NCBI RefSeq assembly: GCF_039540575.1
Contig: NZ_BAABFC010000023.1
Location: 1 to 34,127, forward strand
Source of the DNA: Pseudaeromonas paramecii
Lineage (GTDB): Bacteria; Pseudomonadota; Gammaproteobacteria; Enterobacterales; Aeromonadaceae
DNA length: 34,127 bases
Direction of reading: 5' to 3'
Of the stretch, positions 23,108 to 31,343 are shown in pieces. The stretch's first letter is position 1; every line of letters starts with the position of its first letter. The position numbers were made by a program, and so were the translations under genes. The notes beneath the pieces were generated by a model that did not search any database, was not told the origin of the DNA, and saw only the letters and a list, made by a program, of their open reading frames with translations.

Positions 23108-25036
23108 TTATTCCTCCACAGTGTTCTGACCTTTGGACCGGATCTCTTGTTGCAGCTTCTGAATGAAGTCATCCAGTGCAAGCTTGCCCAGATCCGCGCC
23201 CTTCCTGGTTCGGATGGCCACTTCGCCAGTTTCGACTTCTTTGTCGCCACAAACCAGCAAATAAGGCACCCGCTTCAAGGTGTGCTCGCGGATTTTAAAG
23301 CCAATCTTCTCATTTCTCAAGTCCGCCTTTGCTCGAATTCCGGCGGCATTGAGCGCACTAACCGCTTGATTGACGTAATCCGCCTGATTATCGGTGATAT
23401 TCATCACCACCACCTGGGTCGGCGCCAGCCATGCCGGGAAGTAACCGGCCGTCTCTTCGGTGAGGATACCGATGAAGCGCTCCAGTGAGCCCAAAATGGC
23501 TCTGTGGATCATCACAGGCACATGGCGCTCGTTGTCCTCGCCAACGTAAGTCGCCCCGAGTCGCCCCGGCAAGGCAAAATCCAGCTGTATGGTGCCGCAC
23601 TGCCAGGCGCGGCCCAGACAATCGTGCAGGGTGAACTCGATCTTGGGCCCGTAGAAGGCCCCCTCGCCTGGCTGGAAGTCGAACTCCAGACCGTTAGCGT
23701 TGAGGGCTTCGGCCAGGGCATGCTCGGACTTGTCCCAGATCTCATCACTGCCGATGCGCTTATCCGGACGGGTAGACAGCTTGACGGCGATATCATGGAA
23801 ACCGAAGGTGCCATAGATGTCGTACACCATCTTGATACAGCTGCTGACCTCATCCTGGATCTGCTCTTCGGCACAGAAGATGTGGGCATCGTCCTGAGTG
23901 AAGCCACGCACCCGCATCAGGCCGTGCAGCGAGCCGGAAGGCTCGTTACGGTGACAGCAGCCAAACTCGGCCATCCGCAAGGGCAGATCCCGGTAGGACT
24001 TGAGGCCCTGATTGAAGATCTGTACGTGGCCCGGACAGTTCATCGGCTTGATGGCATATTCACGGTTTTCGGAGCTGGTGGTGAACATGGCATCGGCGTA
24101 CTTGTCCCAGTGGCCAGACCGCTCCCAGAGTACGCGGTCCATCATGAAGGGTCCCTTCACTTCCTGGTACTGATACTCCCAGAGTTTTTCCCGGGTGAAG
24201 CGCTCCAACTCGCGGAAGATGGACCAGCCATCATGGTGCCAGAACACCATGCCCGGGGCCTCTTCCTGCATGTGGTACAAATCCAGCTGCTTGCCAATCT
24301 TGCGGTGATCCCGCTTGGCCGCTTCTTCCAGCCGCTGCAGATAGGCGGCCAGCTGCTTCTTGTCGGCCCAGGCCGTGCCATAGATACGTTGCAGCATCTT
24401 GTTGTTGGCATCACCACGCCAGTAGGCGCCCGAGACCTTCTGCAGCTTGAAGTGATGACAGAAGCGCATGTTGGGCACATGGGGGCCACGACACATGTCG
24501 ATGTACTCTTCATGGTGGTACAGGCCCGGCATGTCATCCTTGGCGATGTTTTCATCCAGGATGGCCATCTTGTAGGGCTCACCACGCGACTCAAAGACAT
24601 CGCGTGCCTCTTGCCAGCTCACCCGCTTCTTGATGACATCGTAGTCCTTGTTGGCCAGCTCCAGCATGCGAGTCTCAAGCGCCGCTATGTCCTCGTCGGT
24701 CAGGGGGCGATCCAGGTCCACGTCATAATAGAAGCCGTTGTCGATCACGGGACCGATGGCCATCTTGGTCTGTGGCCACAGCTGCTTGATGGCATGACCC
24801 AGCAGGTGAGCGCAGGAGTGACGCATGATCTCCATACCATCCTCATCCTTCATGGTGATGATGGCCAGGCTGGCATCCTCGCTGATGACATCACAGGCAT
24901 CCACCAGCTGACCATTGATGCGACCGGCCACGCAGGCCTTGGCCAAACCAGGACCTATGTCCTTGGCCACATCCATCACGGAAACCGGGGTGTCAAACTG
25001 GCGTTGGGAGCCATCAGGAAGCGTAATTACAGGCAT
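23108..25036 (-). CDS. thrS: Threonine--tRNA ligase
   Basis: Class II synthetase of 642 residues, equal to E. coli ThrS and colinear with it. Start MPVITLPDGSQ (25036); the frame is open 13 codons further upstream, but that extension is not conserved. Domains: TGS (1-61), the editing domain with the zinc-like HxxxH site RHSCAHLLGHA, the catalytic core with motif 2 MAEFGCCHRNEPSGSLHGLMRVRGFTQDDAH, zinc ligands Cys/His (NCPGHV and others), motif 3 MIHRAILGSLERF, and the anticodon domain. E. coli ThrS represses its own mRNA; an operator was not identified here. The stop overlaps the infC ribosome-binding region, so translation is likely coupled. Confidence 0.98.
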   Translation of the reverse strand: MPVITLPDGSQRQFDTPVSVMDVAKDIGPGLAKACVAGRINGQLVDACDVISEDASLAIITMKDEDGMEIMRHSCAHLLGHAIKQLWPQTKMAIGPVIDNGFYYDVDLDRPLTDEDIAALETRMLELANKDYDVIKKRVSWQEARDVFESRGEPYKMAILDENIAKDDMPGLYHHEEYIDMCRGPHVPNMRFCHHFKLQKVSGAYWRGDANNKMLQRIYGTAWADKKQLAAYLQRLEEAAKRDHRKIGKQLDLYHMQEEAPGMVFWHHDGWSIFRELERFTREKLWEYQYQEVKGPFMMDRVLWERSGHWDKYADAMFTTSSENREYAIKPMNCPGHVQIFNQGLKSYRDLPLRMAEFGCCHRNEPSGSLHGLMRVRGFTQDDAHIFCAEEQIQDEVSSCIKMVYDIYGTFGFHDIAVKLSTRPDKRIGSDEIWDKSEHALAEALNANGLEFDFQPGEGAFYGPKIEFTLHDCLGRAWQCGTIQLDFALPGRLGATYVGEDNERHVPVMIHRAILGSLERFIGILTEETAGYFPAWLAPTQVVVMNITDNQADYVNQAVSALNAAGIRAKADLRNEKIGFKIREHTLKRVPYLLVCGDKEVETGEVAIRTRKGADLGKLALDDFIQKLQQEIRSKGQNTVEE

Positions 25037-25273
25037 GATTATGTCCTTACAGTGGTGACACCTACCAAGTGCCACTTGTTAAACAAAGAAATCTTGATAA
25101 GAAGAAATCGACCGTCTGTCCGCTACTCTCGGACATGTGACCCCGCAGTCTAATGAATGCCTGCAGGGGACGCAATGCCACCAAGACGCCCAATTGTGGA
25201 GTCAACCGCACCATGAATGGGTGGAATCTCTCTATACTCACAGCAGATCGCTCATCATCCCGAGGAGGACACC

Positions 25274-26137
25274 ATGTGGCACTCCATCGCCAACCAGATA
25301 GCCGATACCCTGCAACGCCCCTTTGTCATCCGCCATCGTGAGTCCCTCATTCAGGATGACGAGTGCCGACGGATGCTGATTGAGGATGAAGAGCTCAGTC
25401 TGTTCGTCAAGCTGCTGCCACGACACGAGGCCGAGCAACTGGCGCTGGAGATGCGGGGCCTGCAGAGCCTGGCCCAAAGTCGGGCCGTGCGCATTCCACA
25501 TCCCTATTGCTGTGGAGTGGCCGGTGATCATGGCTTTTTGGCCATGGAGTTTATTCCCATGGGCACAGGCACAGATGCCCACTGGTTTGCCTTGGGTAGC
25601 GCACTGGCAAAACTCCATGACAGCCAGGAGCAGGCCATGTACGGCTGGGACGAGGACAACTTCTTCTTGCACACGCAGCAACCCAATCAGTGGCAGCGCA
25701 GCTGGCCGCAGTTCTTCGCCGAGCAGCGCATCGGTTGGCAACTGCAACTGCTGGCGGAAAAAGGCATTCACTTGATGTCGATTGAGGAGCTGGTTGAGAC
25801 GGTGCGCCGCCTGCTGGCCAATCACCAGCCCAAGCCAAGCCTGCTGCATGGCAACCTATGGTGCGGCAATCTCGGCTTTGCCAGCGGGGCTGGCGTGCTG
25901 TTTGACCCCGCCTGCTATTTTGGCGACCGGGAGGTGGATCTGGCCATGAGCGAACTGTTCGGCTCGCTGCCGGAGCCCTTCTATCAAGGCTATGCCAGTC
26001 AATGGCAGCCCCCAGGCGGCCACGAATTCCGCAAGCTGGTTTACAACCTCTATCCGCTGCTGGCGCATCTCAATCGATACGGCGAGGCGTACCGGCGACC
26101 GGTGGAACATCACCTGCACCAACTGTTGGCCTTGTAG
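25274..26137 (+). CDS. Fructosamine-kinase-family protein (YniA-like) with altered catalytic residue
   Basis: Protein of 287 residues matching the E. coli YniA subfamily of fructosamine/ketosamine-3-kinases in length and layout. Family kinases phosphorylate sugar-amine adducts, starting deglycation. Present: LFVKLLP (phosphate-anchor Lys), FLAMEFIPMG (hinge), LHDSQEQAMYGWDEDNF (ketosamine kinase signature), WQLQLLAEKGI, and the metal-binding Asp segment FDPACYFGDREVDLAM. The catalytic loop, usually HGDLWxGN, reads HGNLWCGN: Asn194 (AAC, 25853-25855) replaces the expected catalytic Asp. The protein may be inactive, altered, or a regulator. GAGGAGGACACC precedes the chosen ATG; an upstream ATG at 25217 lacks a ribosome site. 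It is divergent from thrS and has a possible -10, TATACT, near 25238. Confidence 0.92.
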   Translation: MWHSIANQIADTLQRPFVIRHRESLIQDDECRRMLIEDEELSLFVKLLPRHEAEQLALEMRGLQSLAQSRAVRIPHPYCCGVAGDHGFLAMEFIPMGTGTDAHWFALGSALAKLHDSQEQAMYGWDEDNFFLHTQQPNQWQRSWPQFFAEQRIGWQLQLLAEKGIHLMSIEELVETVRRLLANHQPKPSLLHGNLWCGNLGFASGAGVLFDPACYFGDREVDLAMSELFGSLPEPFYQGYASQWQPPGGHEFRKLVYNLYPLLAHLNRYGEAYRRPVEHHLHQLLAL

Positions 26138-26214
26138 GGTCGTGAGCGCTGGCACAGCCGGCCCACCGCCCCAGGGACTACACTCACACTAGGCCCGGAA
26201 GTTTGGAGGTCATC

Positions 26215-26418
26215 ATGCGTGAATATCTGCAAAGAACCATCGTCTGTCCCCATTGTGGACACCACACAGCGGTCGAGCTGGACGCCACCCAGGGTGATCA
26301 GGATTACCAGGATGAATGCCTCGCCTGCGGCAGTGCCATTCACCTGCGCTTACACCGAGACGAGCTCAAAGACAGGCTGCAGCTGTTTGTGGATACCGAC
26401 GACGAGCAGATCTTCTAG
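26215..26418 (+). CDS. CPXCG-motif cysteine-rich small protein
   Basis: Protein of 67 residues with two Cys-x2-Cys pairs: Cys11/Cys14 in CPHCG and Cys35/Cys38 in CLACG, likely a single zinc knuckle. This is the CPXCG family (small zinc-ribbon proteins common in gamma-proteobacteria, function unknown). Start at 26215 after GGAGG; an in-frame ATG four codons upstream lies within the ribosome site. It lies between the kinase-like gene and yaeP. Confidence 0.9.
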   Translation: MREYLQRTIVCPHCGHHTAVELDATQGDQDYQDECLACGSAIHLRLHRDELKDRLQLFVDTDDEQIF

Positions 26419-26477
26419 TGCACTGGTGAGACAGAGCCGCCGGTAGTATAGTGGCTTCCGTTTTTGACGGAGGTGAC

Positions 26478-26684
26478 ATGAAGTATTTTGAATGTGGCGA
26501 GCGGGTACGCATGGCCTACAGCCAGATCGGTAGTGGTGATATCGGCTTCATTCCCCAAGCCATTGCCGCTGCGGTTCGCGCCCTGGATGCCATCGCCGAA
26601 GATCCTCGCGTGCCGGAGGATCTCAAGGAGCGCGCCGCCCTGGCGGCAGCCAATCTGCTGATGAGCGATCATCAGGACGATTAA
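26478..26684 (+). CDS. yaeP: UPF0253 family protein YaeP
   Basis: Protein of 68 residues matching E. coli YaeP in length and layout: IGSGDIGFIPQAI corresponds to IASGDLGYVPDAL, and the end ALAAANLLMSD to AYAAANLLVSD. Function unknown. GGAGGTGAC precedes the ATG at 26478; an in-frame start at 26451 covers that ribosome site and is not used. A terminator follows. Confidence 0.92.
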   Translation: MKYFECGERVRMAYSQIGSGDIGFIPQAIAAAVRALDAIAEDPRVPEDLKERAALAAANLLMSDHQDD

Positions 26685-26713
26685 TCCCCAATCCAGTCAG
26701 CACTCTGTTTTTT

Positions 26714-26738
26714 CGGGCCCGACGGGCCCGTTTATTTT
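26714..26738 (+). terminator. Terminator after yaeP
   Basis: CGGGCCCG-A-CGGGCCCG palindrome (26714-26730) followed by TTTATTTT. It separates yaeP from norM, leaving norM a very short leader. Confidence 0.8.
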
Positions 26739-26749
26739 GGCGGTATCTC

Positions 26750-28114
26750 ATGTCTTATTCTCGCATCCTTGCCTATGTTGGCGAGATCCGGCACCTCATT
26801 CGGCTGGCACTGCCCATCTTGTTGGCCCAGGTGGCCCAAATCGCCATGACCTTTGTCGACACCCTGATGGCCGGGCAAGTCAGCGCCGTGGATCTGGCGG
26901 CTGTCTCCATCGCCAGCAGCTTCTGGCTGCCCATCATACTGTTTAGTCAGGGCTTGCTGATGGCCGTTACCCCCATGGTGGCGCAGCTCAATGGCGCCCG
27001 GCGTGCCGGCGACATCCCCGCCCTCATCAGCCAGGGGCTGTGGTTGAGCCTGCTGATCAGCCCGCCAGCCCTGCTACTGCTGTACCTCAGCCCTTGGCTG
27101 TTGCCCTGGATGGAGGTAGATGCAGCCCTGGCGGACAAGACCGCCGGTTATCTGCATGCCATCGCCTGGGGGCTGCCTGCCTATCTGATATATCAGGTGC
27201 TGCGCAATTACACCGAAGGACTCTCCTTCACCGCCCCCACCATGTTTATCGGTTTTATCGGGCTGCTGGTGAACATACCCGCCAACTATGTCCTGATTTA
27301 CGGCAAGCTGGGGCTACCGGCACTGGGCGCCGTGGGTTGCGGCGTGGCCTCGGCCATCGTCTTCTGGGCCATGGCGCTGGCCATGTGGTTGTTCGTGCGT
27401 CGCTCACCCCGTTATGACCATTGTCGACTGTTCCAGCAGTGGACCCGGCCCCAGTGGTCCACCCTTCGCCGGCTGATCCAACTCGGCTTACCCCTGGGCT
27501 TGGCCACCTTTTGTGAAGTCACCATGTTTGCCCTGATTGCCATTTTATTGGCCTCATTAGGAGCTGAGCTGGTGGCCAGTCATCAGATTGCCCTGAACTT
27601 CTCGTCACTGGTCTTCATGCTGCCCTTGTCGCTGGGGTTTGCCGCCTCCATCCGGGTGGGGCACGCCCTGGGGGAAGAGGAGCCGACCCGCGCCCGCCTT
27701 GCCACCCTGGCGACGCTGATCTTGGGACTGTTTCTGGCGCTGTTGACCGCCACCCTCACCTGGCAAGGGCGACACTGGATTGCCAGCCGCTATACCGACG
27801 ATGCCATGGTCATTGCCTTGGCGGCCCATCTGCTGATCTTCGCCGCCATCTACCAGTTCTCCGACACGGTACAGGTGGTCTGCTCGGGGGCCTTGCGTGG
27901 CTATAAAGACACCAAGATGATCTTCGTCATCACCATGGCGGCTTACTGGGGGGTGGGCTTGCCCTTGGGGGTAGTATTGGGGATGACGGATTGGCTTAGG
28001 CCCGCCATGGGGCCCGAGGGGTTTTGGATTGGCCTCATCAGTGGTCTGACCTGCTCGGCATTGTTATTCAGTTGGCGCCTTAAGGTTATCTTCAATAAAT
28101 ACAGTGAGTTATGA
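26750..28114 (+). CDS. norM: MATE-family multidrug efflux protein NorM/MdtK
   Basis: Inner-membrane cation-coupled exporter of 454 residues with 12 predicted helices, as usual for the family. Signatures: ALPILLAQVAQIAMTFVDTLMAG in helix 1, which carries the conserved Asp of the cation/substrate site, SQGLLMAVTPMVAQLNGARR in the helix 2-3 region, and the second half starting LIQLGLPLGLATFCEVTMFALIA. The later FSDTVQVVCSGALRGYKDTK is also a NorM hallmark. It exports cationic dyes, fluoroquinolones and similar compounds, using Na+ or H+. The ribosome site is weak (GGCGG, at 26739-26743). The 428-bp gap downstream starts with an inverted repeat that may end transcription. Confidence 0.95.
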   Translation: MSYSRILAYVGEIRHLIRLALPILLAQVAQIAMTFVDTLMAGQVSAVDLAAVSIASSFWLPIILFSQGLLMAVTPMVAQLNGARRAGDIPALISQGLWLSLLISPPALLLLYLSPWLLPWMEVDAALADKTAGYLHAIAWGLPAYLIYQVLRNYTEGLSFTAPTMFIGFIGLLVNIPANYVLIYGKLGLPALGAVGCGVASAIVFWAMALAMWLFVRRSPRYDHCRLFQQWTRPQWSTLRRLIQLGLPLGLATFCEVTMFALIAILLASLGAELVASHQIALNFSSLVFMLPLSLGFAASIRVGHALGEEEPTRARLATLATLILGLFLALLTATLTWQGRHWIASRYTDDAMVIALAAHLLIFAAIYQFSDTVQVVCSGALRGYKDTKMIFVITMAAYWGVGLPLGVVLGMTDWLRPAMGPEGFWIGLISGLTCSALLFSWRLKVIFNKYSEL

Positions 28115-28543
28115 CAACAACACTGGCATTGCCAAACATTGAGTCATTCCTTGCATCATAACGGGGCAAGTGCGCCCCATTATAGTGAAATCAAGCACTT
28201 AGCCCCTGATTTGTCCGTCTTGCAACACTGCATAGATATTCCATATTTTGCATAAATGCGGTATTTCAGTTGTTTTTATCGCATATTGAGCAATAGCCAG
28301 TTCAAGAAACTGCAAATTATCTAAATACGCCCATGAATGCTGAAATTTCATTTTTGTCAGCATTAAACTTTGTGGGTTTCTCCACAAATCAGCCTGCCTC
28401 CAAGGTGCCGATGCATATTCATACAGGCGTCTGCGACAACTGGTTTTTGCAACATTTTGGCCACATTGCGTATGAGATTAATTCTGGATTAGAGTTGAGT
28501 CACGGAGAAAGGCGCTCCCCTTTCGCAACAAGAGAAGCTCACC
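28115..28543. other. Intergenic region between norM and patA
   Basis: AT-rich, without a credible gene; a 62-codon frame on the - strand (28199-28387) has no supporting features. It holds an imperfect inverted repeat ATAA-C-GGGGC...GCCCC-A-TTAT (28158-28183), which may end norM transcription, and a second one, TTTGTGG/CCACAAA (around 28370-28388). It must also contain the patA promoter; a weak candidate is TTGCAA near 28446 with TATGAG 18 bases on. No sigma54-type -24/-12 element is recognisable. Confidence 0.55.
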
Positions 28544-29965
28544 ATGAAGACCAAGACTCACGACCCAGGTACACCCTTGACCCTCTCACGCAAGGCGCTG
28601 GCCCTTATCGACAAGGCAGAACTCACCCCGCAAGAGGTTGAGTGGCTAAATCAAGAAACCATCTCTAATTTCCGCAACCACGTAAATCCAGGCTTTCTGG
28701 AATACCGCAAGTCTGTGACCGAGCAAGGTCAACACGCCGCCATCGAATGGCGTGCCAGTGGCCCCAACACCCTGATCGACACCCAAGGGCGTGAATACAT
28801 CGACTGCCTGGGTGGCTTTGGGATCTTCAACGTAGGCCACCGTCACCCCACCGTCGTTAAGGCAGTGGAACGTCAGCTCGCCAAGCAGCCCCTGCACAGC
28901 CAGGAGATGCTCGATCCGCTGCGTGCCTTGTTGGCCAAATTGCTGGCTGATATCACCCCCGGCGATCTCCAATATTGTTTCTTCGGCAACAGTGGTACTG
29001 AAGCCGTCGAGGCGGCATTGAAGCTCGCCAAGGCCTATCAGTCCCCTCGTGGACGTTCTGCCTTTATCGCCACCGAAGGGGGCTTCCACGGCAAGAGCCT
29101 GGGCGCCCTCTCCGCCACCTCCAAGCCGGTGTTCCGTCAGCCCTTCTACCCGCTGGTTCCCGGTTTCAGCCATGTACCCTTTGGCGATCTGGCCGCCATG
29201 GAGGCTCGCCTCAAGGCCCATGCCGAACAGGGTGACCCGGTCGCCGGTGTGATAGTGGAACCCATTCAAGGGGAAGGCGGCGTCATCATTCCGTCGGATG
29301 ACTACCTGCCGGGGCTACGTCGCCTGTGTGACGAGTACGGTGCCCTGCTGATTTTTGACGAGGTGCAAACCGGCATGGGCCGTACCGGCAAACTGTTTGC
29401 CTGCCAGCACAGCAACACCACCCCGGATATCCTCTGTCTGGCCAAAGCCTTGGGTGGTGGCGTCATGCCGGTGTCTGCCACCATCGCCAGCAAGAAGGTG
29501 TTCTCAGTACTGTTCGACAACCCCTTCCTGCACACCACCACCTTTGGTGGCAACCCGCTGGCCTGTGCGGCCGCCATTGCCACCATCAACGTGATGCTGG
29601 AAGAGGACTTGGCCAGCAACAGTGCCGAGGTGGGTGAATACCTGCTGGATGGTCTCAAGTCGCTGGCGCGCCAGCACCCCTCCCTGGTGGCGGCGGTGCG
29701 TGGTCGCGGCATGCTGCAGGCCATGGAGTTCCATGACAACACCCTGGGCTACGCCTTTGCCAAGGGCATGTTCGACCAGGGCGTCCTGGTCGCCGGCACC
29801 CTGATCAATGCCAAGACCATCCGGGTCGAACCGCCCCTCACCCTGACCCGTGCCCTGGTGGACAAGGTGCTCAAACGAGCCAAGCTGGTGCTGGATCAGA
29901 TGGAGCGTAACCACACCCCGGAGTCGCCGGATACCAGCGAGACCCGCTTGGCCGTTAACGCCTAA
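28544..29965 (+). CDS. patA: Putrescine aminotransferase
   Basis: Class III PLP-dependent aminotransferase of 473 residues, very similar along its length to E. coli PatA (YgjG). That enzyme converts putrescine plus 2-oxoglutarate to 4-aminobutanal and glutamate in putrescine breakdown. Family blocks: HVNPGFLEYRKSVT, IDCLGGFGIFNVGHRHP, QPLHSQEMLDPLRALLAK, FFGNSGTEAVEAALKLAKAYQSPRGR, FHGKSLGALSATSK. The PLP site has IFDEVQTGMGRTGK, and the Schiff-base Lys is in CLAKALGGG, followed by FLHTTTFGGNPLACAA. A translation start at 28544 fits the family; GAGAAG precedes it. A strong terminator follows. Confidence 0.95.
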   Translation: MKTKTHDPGTPLTLSRKALALIDKAELTPQEVEWLNQETISNFRNHVNPGFLEYRKSVTEQGQHAAIEWRASGPNTLIDTQGREYIDCLGGFGIFNVGHRHPTVVKAVERQLAKQPLHSQEMLDPLRALLAKLLADITPGDLQYCFFGNSGTEAVEAALKLAKAYQSPRGRSAFIATEGGFHGKSLGALSATSKPVFRQPFYPLVPGFSHVPFGDLAAMEARLKAHAEQGDPVAGVIVEPIQGEGGVIIPSDDYLPGLRRLCDEYGALLIFDEVQTGMGRTGKLFACQHSNTTPDILCLAKALGGGVMPVSATIASKKVFSVLFDNPFLHTTTFGGNPLACAAAIATINVMLEEDLASNSAEVGEYLLDGLKSLARQHPSLVAAVRGRGMLQAMEFHDNTLGYAFAKGMFDQGVLVAGTLINAKTIRVEPPLTLTRALVDKVLKRAKLVLDQMERNHTPESPDTSETRLAVNA

Positions 29966-29982
29966 ACAGCACCCAAGCAACC

Positions 29983-30017
29983 AGGCCTGCCCTCTCAAGT
30001 GGCAGGCCTTTCTTTTT
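29983..30017 (+). terminator. Terminator after patA
   Basis: AGGCCTGCC pairs with GGCAGGCCT around a 9-base loop, followed by TTCTTTTTC. Confidence 0.9.
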
Positions 30018-30097
30018 CTCGCGTCATCTGCCGGCGCCCAGCTGCTCAGTAAAAAGGCAAACGCACACAACCACTTGAAAAAGCGCCCTACCAGGGG

Positions 30098-30126
30098 TTG
30101 CCAGCTCAGGGCGAGATCGTTACTAT
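30098..30126 (+). promoter_or_regulatory. Promoter of the tRNA-Val operon
   Basis: TTGCCA (30098-30103), exactly 17 bases, then TACTAT (30121-30126), followed by a GC-rich discriminator TCGCCCC. This is the classical layout of a stringently controlled stable-RNA promoter. Confidence 0.75.
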
Positions 30127-30144
30127 TCGCCCCACTTAACGCGT

Positions 30145-30221
30145 GCGTCCTTAGCTCAGCTGGTTAGAGCACCACCTTGACATGGTGGGGGTCGGTGGTT
30201 CGAGTCCACTAGGACGCACCA
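30145..30221 (+). tRNA. tRNA-Val (GAC), copy 1
   Basis: 77 bases with encoded CCA. The acceptor stem GCGTCCT/AGGACGC is perfect, the anticodon loop TTGACAT gives GAC (valine codons GTC/GTT), and the T loop TTCGAGT is canonical. First of three copies identical in sequence. Confidence 0.97.
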
Positions 30222-30246
30222 AGTTTAAGTGTCAGGCTTTCGCAGT

Positions 30247-30323
30247 GCGTCCTTAGCTCAGCTGGTTAGAGCACCACCTTGACATGGTGGGGGTCGGTGG
30301 TTCGAGTCCACTAGGACGCACCA
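30247..30323 (+). tRNA. tRNA-Val (GAC), copy 2
   Basis: Identical to copy 1, 25 bases downstream. The spacer is unrelated to the next spacer. Confidence 0.97.
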
Positions 30324-30348
30324 AAATGCGCGCGCTGACAGACAACAA

Positions 30349-30425
30349 GCGTCCTTAGCTCAGCTGGTTAGAGCACCACCTTGACATGGTGGGGGTCGGT
30401 GGTTCGAGTCCACTAGGACGCACCA
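30349..30425 (+). tRNA. tRNA-Val (GAC), copy 3
   Basis: Identical to copies 1 and 2, again after a 25-base spacer. Followed after 11 bases by the operon terminator. The 3' half of this gene is the usual kind of target for tRNA-specific integrases; no second partial copy of it was found to its right within the window. Confidence 0.97.
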
Positions 30426-30436
30426 AATCCTAAAAA

Positions 30437-30460
30437 CCCGCTCATCGCAGCGGGTTTTTT
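30437..30460 (+). terminator. Terminator of the tRNA-Val operon
   Basis: CCCGCT / AGCGGG stem with a 6-base loop and six Ts. Confidence 0.9.
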
Positions 30461-30610
30461 ATTTCTTATCAGCGCTGGTGAACACACCAGCAGCAAACTT
30501 ATCTTGCTCTGCCAAGTGTCTGCCTGCTGAACCGGCAACAGCGCCCCTGACAGCGGGGGACAGCCGGGGAAGGTACGCTGCAACAGCGCCGTGGTGAATT
30601 GTAGGGCCGG

Positions 30611-30805
30611 CTAGCCCTCTACCGCCTGTTCGCGCAAGCGCTGATAGAGTGCCTCCAGCGTTTCAGGCTGTGCCGAACGACGTTGGGTGAAGGGCGCAGC
30701 TTGGTCTTGGTGCGTTCCGCCCGCGGCGCGGAGACTGGCAGCAGGCGCGCTAGCCGGCTCGGTTCCTCCTTGCTCATTGGCGATAGGCTCCCAGTAGATA
30801 GGCAT
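30611..30805 (-). CDS. Small ORF overlapping the TPR gene, function unknown
   Basis: Product of 64 residues, start ATG at 30805, 32 bases inside the end of the TPR gene. The N-terminal half is Ala/Gly/Gln-rich; the C-terminus PETLEALYQRLREQAVEG looks like a regular amphipathic helix, which supports coding. A second candidate start (ATG at 30777, overlapping the TPR stop as ATGA) is in another frame and gives a less protein-like, Arg-rich sequence. No family recognised; it may act with the TPR protein. Confidence 0.45.
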   Translation of the reverse strand: MPIYWEPIANEQGGTEPASAPAASLRAAGGTHQDQAAPFTQRRSAQPETLEALYQRLREQAVEG

Positions 30806-31343
30806 TTTCTACCTGTAGCCCCTCCTCTTCACTGGGGCGTTTGCCGTCGGTTAGCTGCATCTTCTCCAATGCCTCCAGCAGGCCTTGCATATCCTGGTTT
30901 AGCGCCGGATTGGCGGTGTTGAGATGGATGCCATGGCGCAGGTGTTGCTCTGCCGCTGCGCCATCACCGGCCTGGATTGCCAGTACCCCCAGGGCAAAGG
31001 CTTGGAGTACCGGTTCAGCGGCCTGGGTGGTGAGGGGCTGCAGGGTCTGGCTGGCCTGTTCAGGCTGCCCCAGGCCAAGCCGCACCAGGCCCAACTGGAA
31101 GCGGGCCAGGGCCAGCTGGGGGGCCTGTGCCAATGCCAGCGTGAGAGACTGCGCCGCCTCCTCCATCATGCCCAGGGTGGCATAGGCGGTGCCCAGCAGG
31201 TAGTGGGCCTCGGCGTGTTCCGGGTTGCGGGCCAGCAGGGTCTTGAGATGGCGCAGGGTGTCTTCATGCTGCTGCTGCCGAGCGGCAGCGATGGCCAGAT
31301 GGAATAGTTCATTATCGGTAAAGTGCGTGTCAGACAGGGTCAC
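30774..31343 (-). CDS. Tetratricopeptide repeat protein
   Basis: Product of 189 residues with about three to four TPR units between residues 10 and 140. Examples are AEAHYLLGTAYATLGMMEEAAQSLTLALA and LALARFQLGLVRLGLGQPEQASQ, with the usual Gly/Ala/Tyr packing positions. No signal peptide or membrane segment, so probably a cytoplasmic scaffold or assembly factor. The last 40 residues are charged and not repeat-like. Transcribed on the - strand towards the tRNA operon and overlapping the small ORF. The specific function is unknown. Confidence 0.8.
   Translation of the reverse strand: MTLSDTHFTDNELFHLAIAAARQQQHEDTLRHLKTLLARNPEHAEAHYLLGTAYATLGMMEEAAQSLTLALAQAPQLALARFQLGLVRLGLGQPEQASQTLQPLTTQAAEPVLQAFALGVLAIQAGDGAAAEQHLRHGIHLNTANPALNQDMQGLLEALEKMQLTDGKRPSEEEGLQVENAYLLGAYRQ

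Noticed and set aside
28199..28387. 62-codon - strand frame between norM and patA
   Set aside because: No ribosome site or family resemblance; it crosses an inverted repeat and the likely patA promoter region.
28400..28500. sigma54 promoter for patA, as known in E. coli
   Set aside because: No TGGCAC-N5-TTGCA spacing could be found; the TGGTTTTTGCA sequence has far too short a gap between GG and GC.
30145..30425. CRISPR-like repeat array
   Set aside because: The three repeats are complete tRNA-Val genes; the regular 25-base spacing is coincidental to CRISPR architecture.
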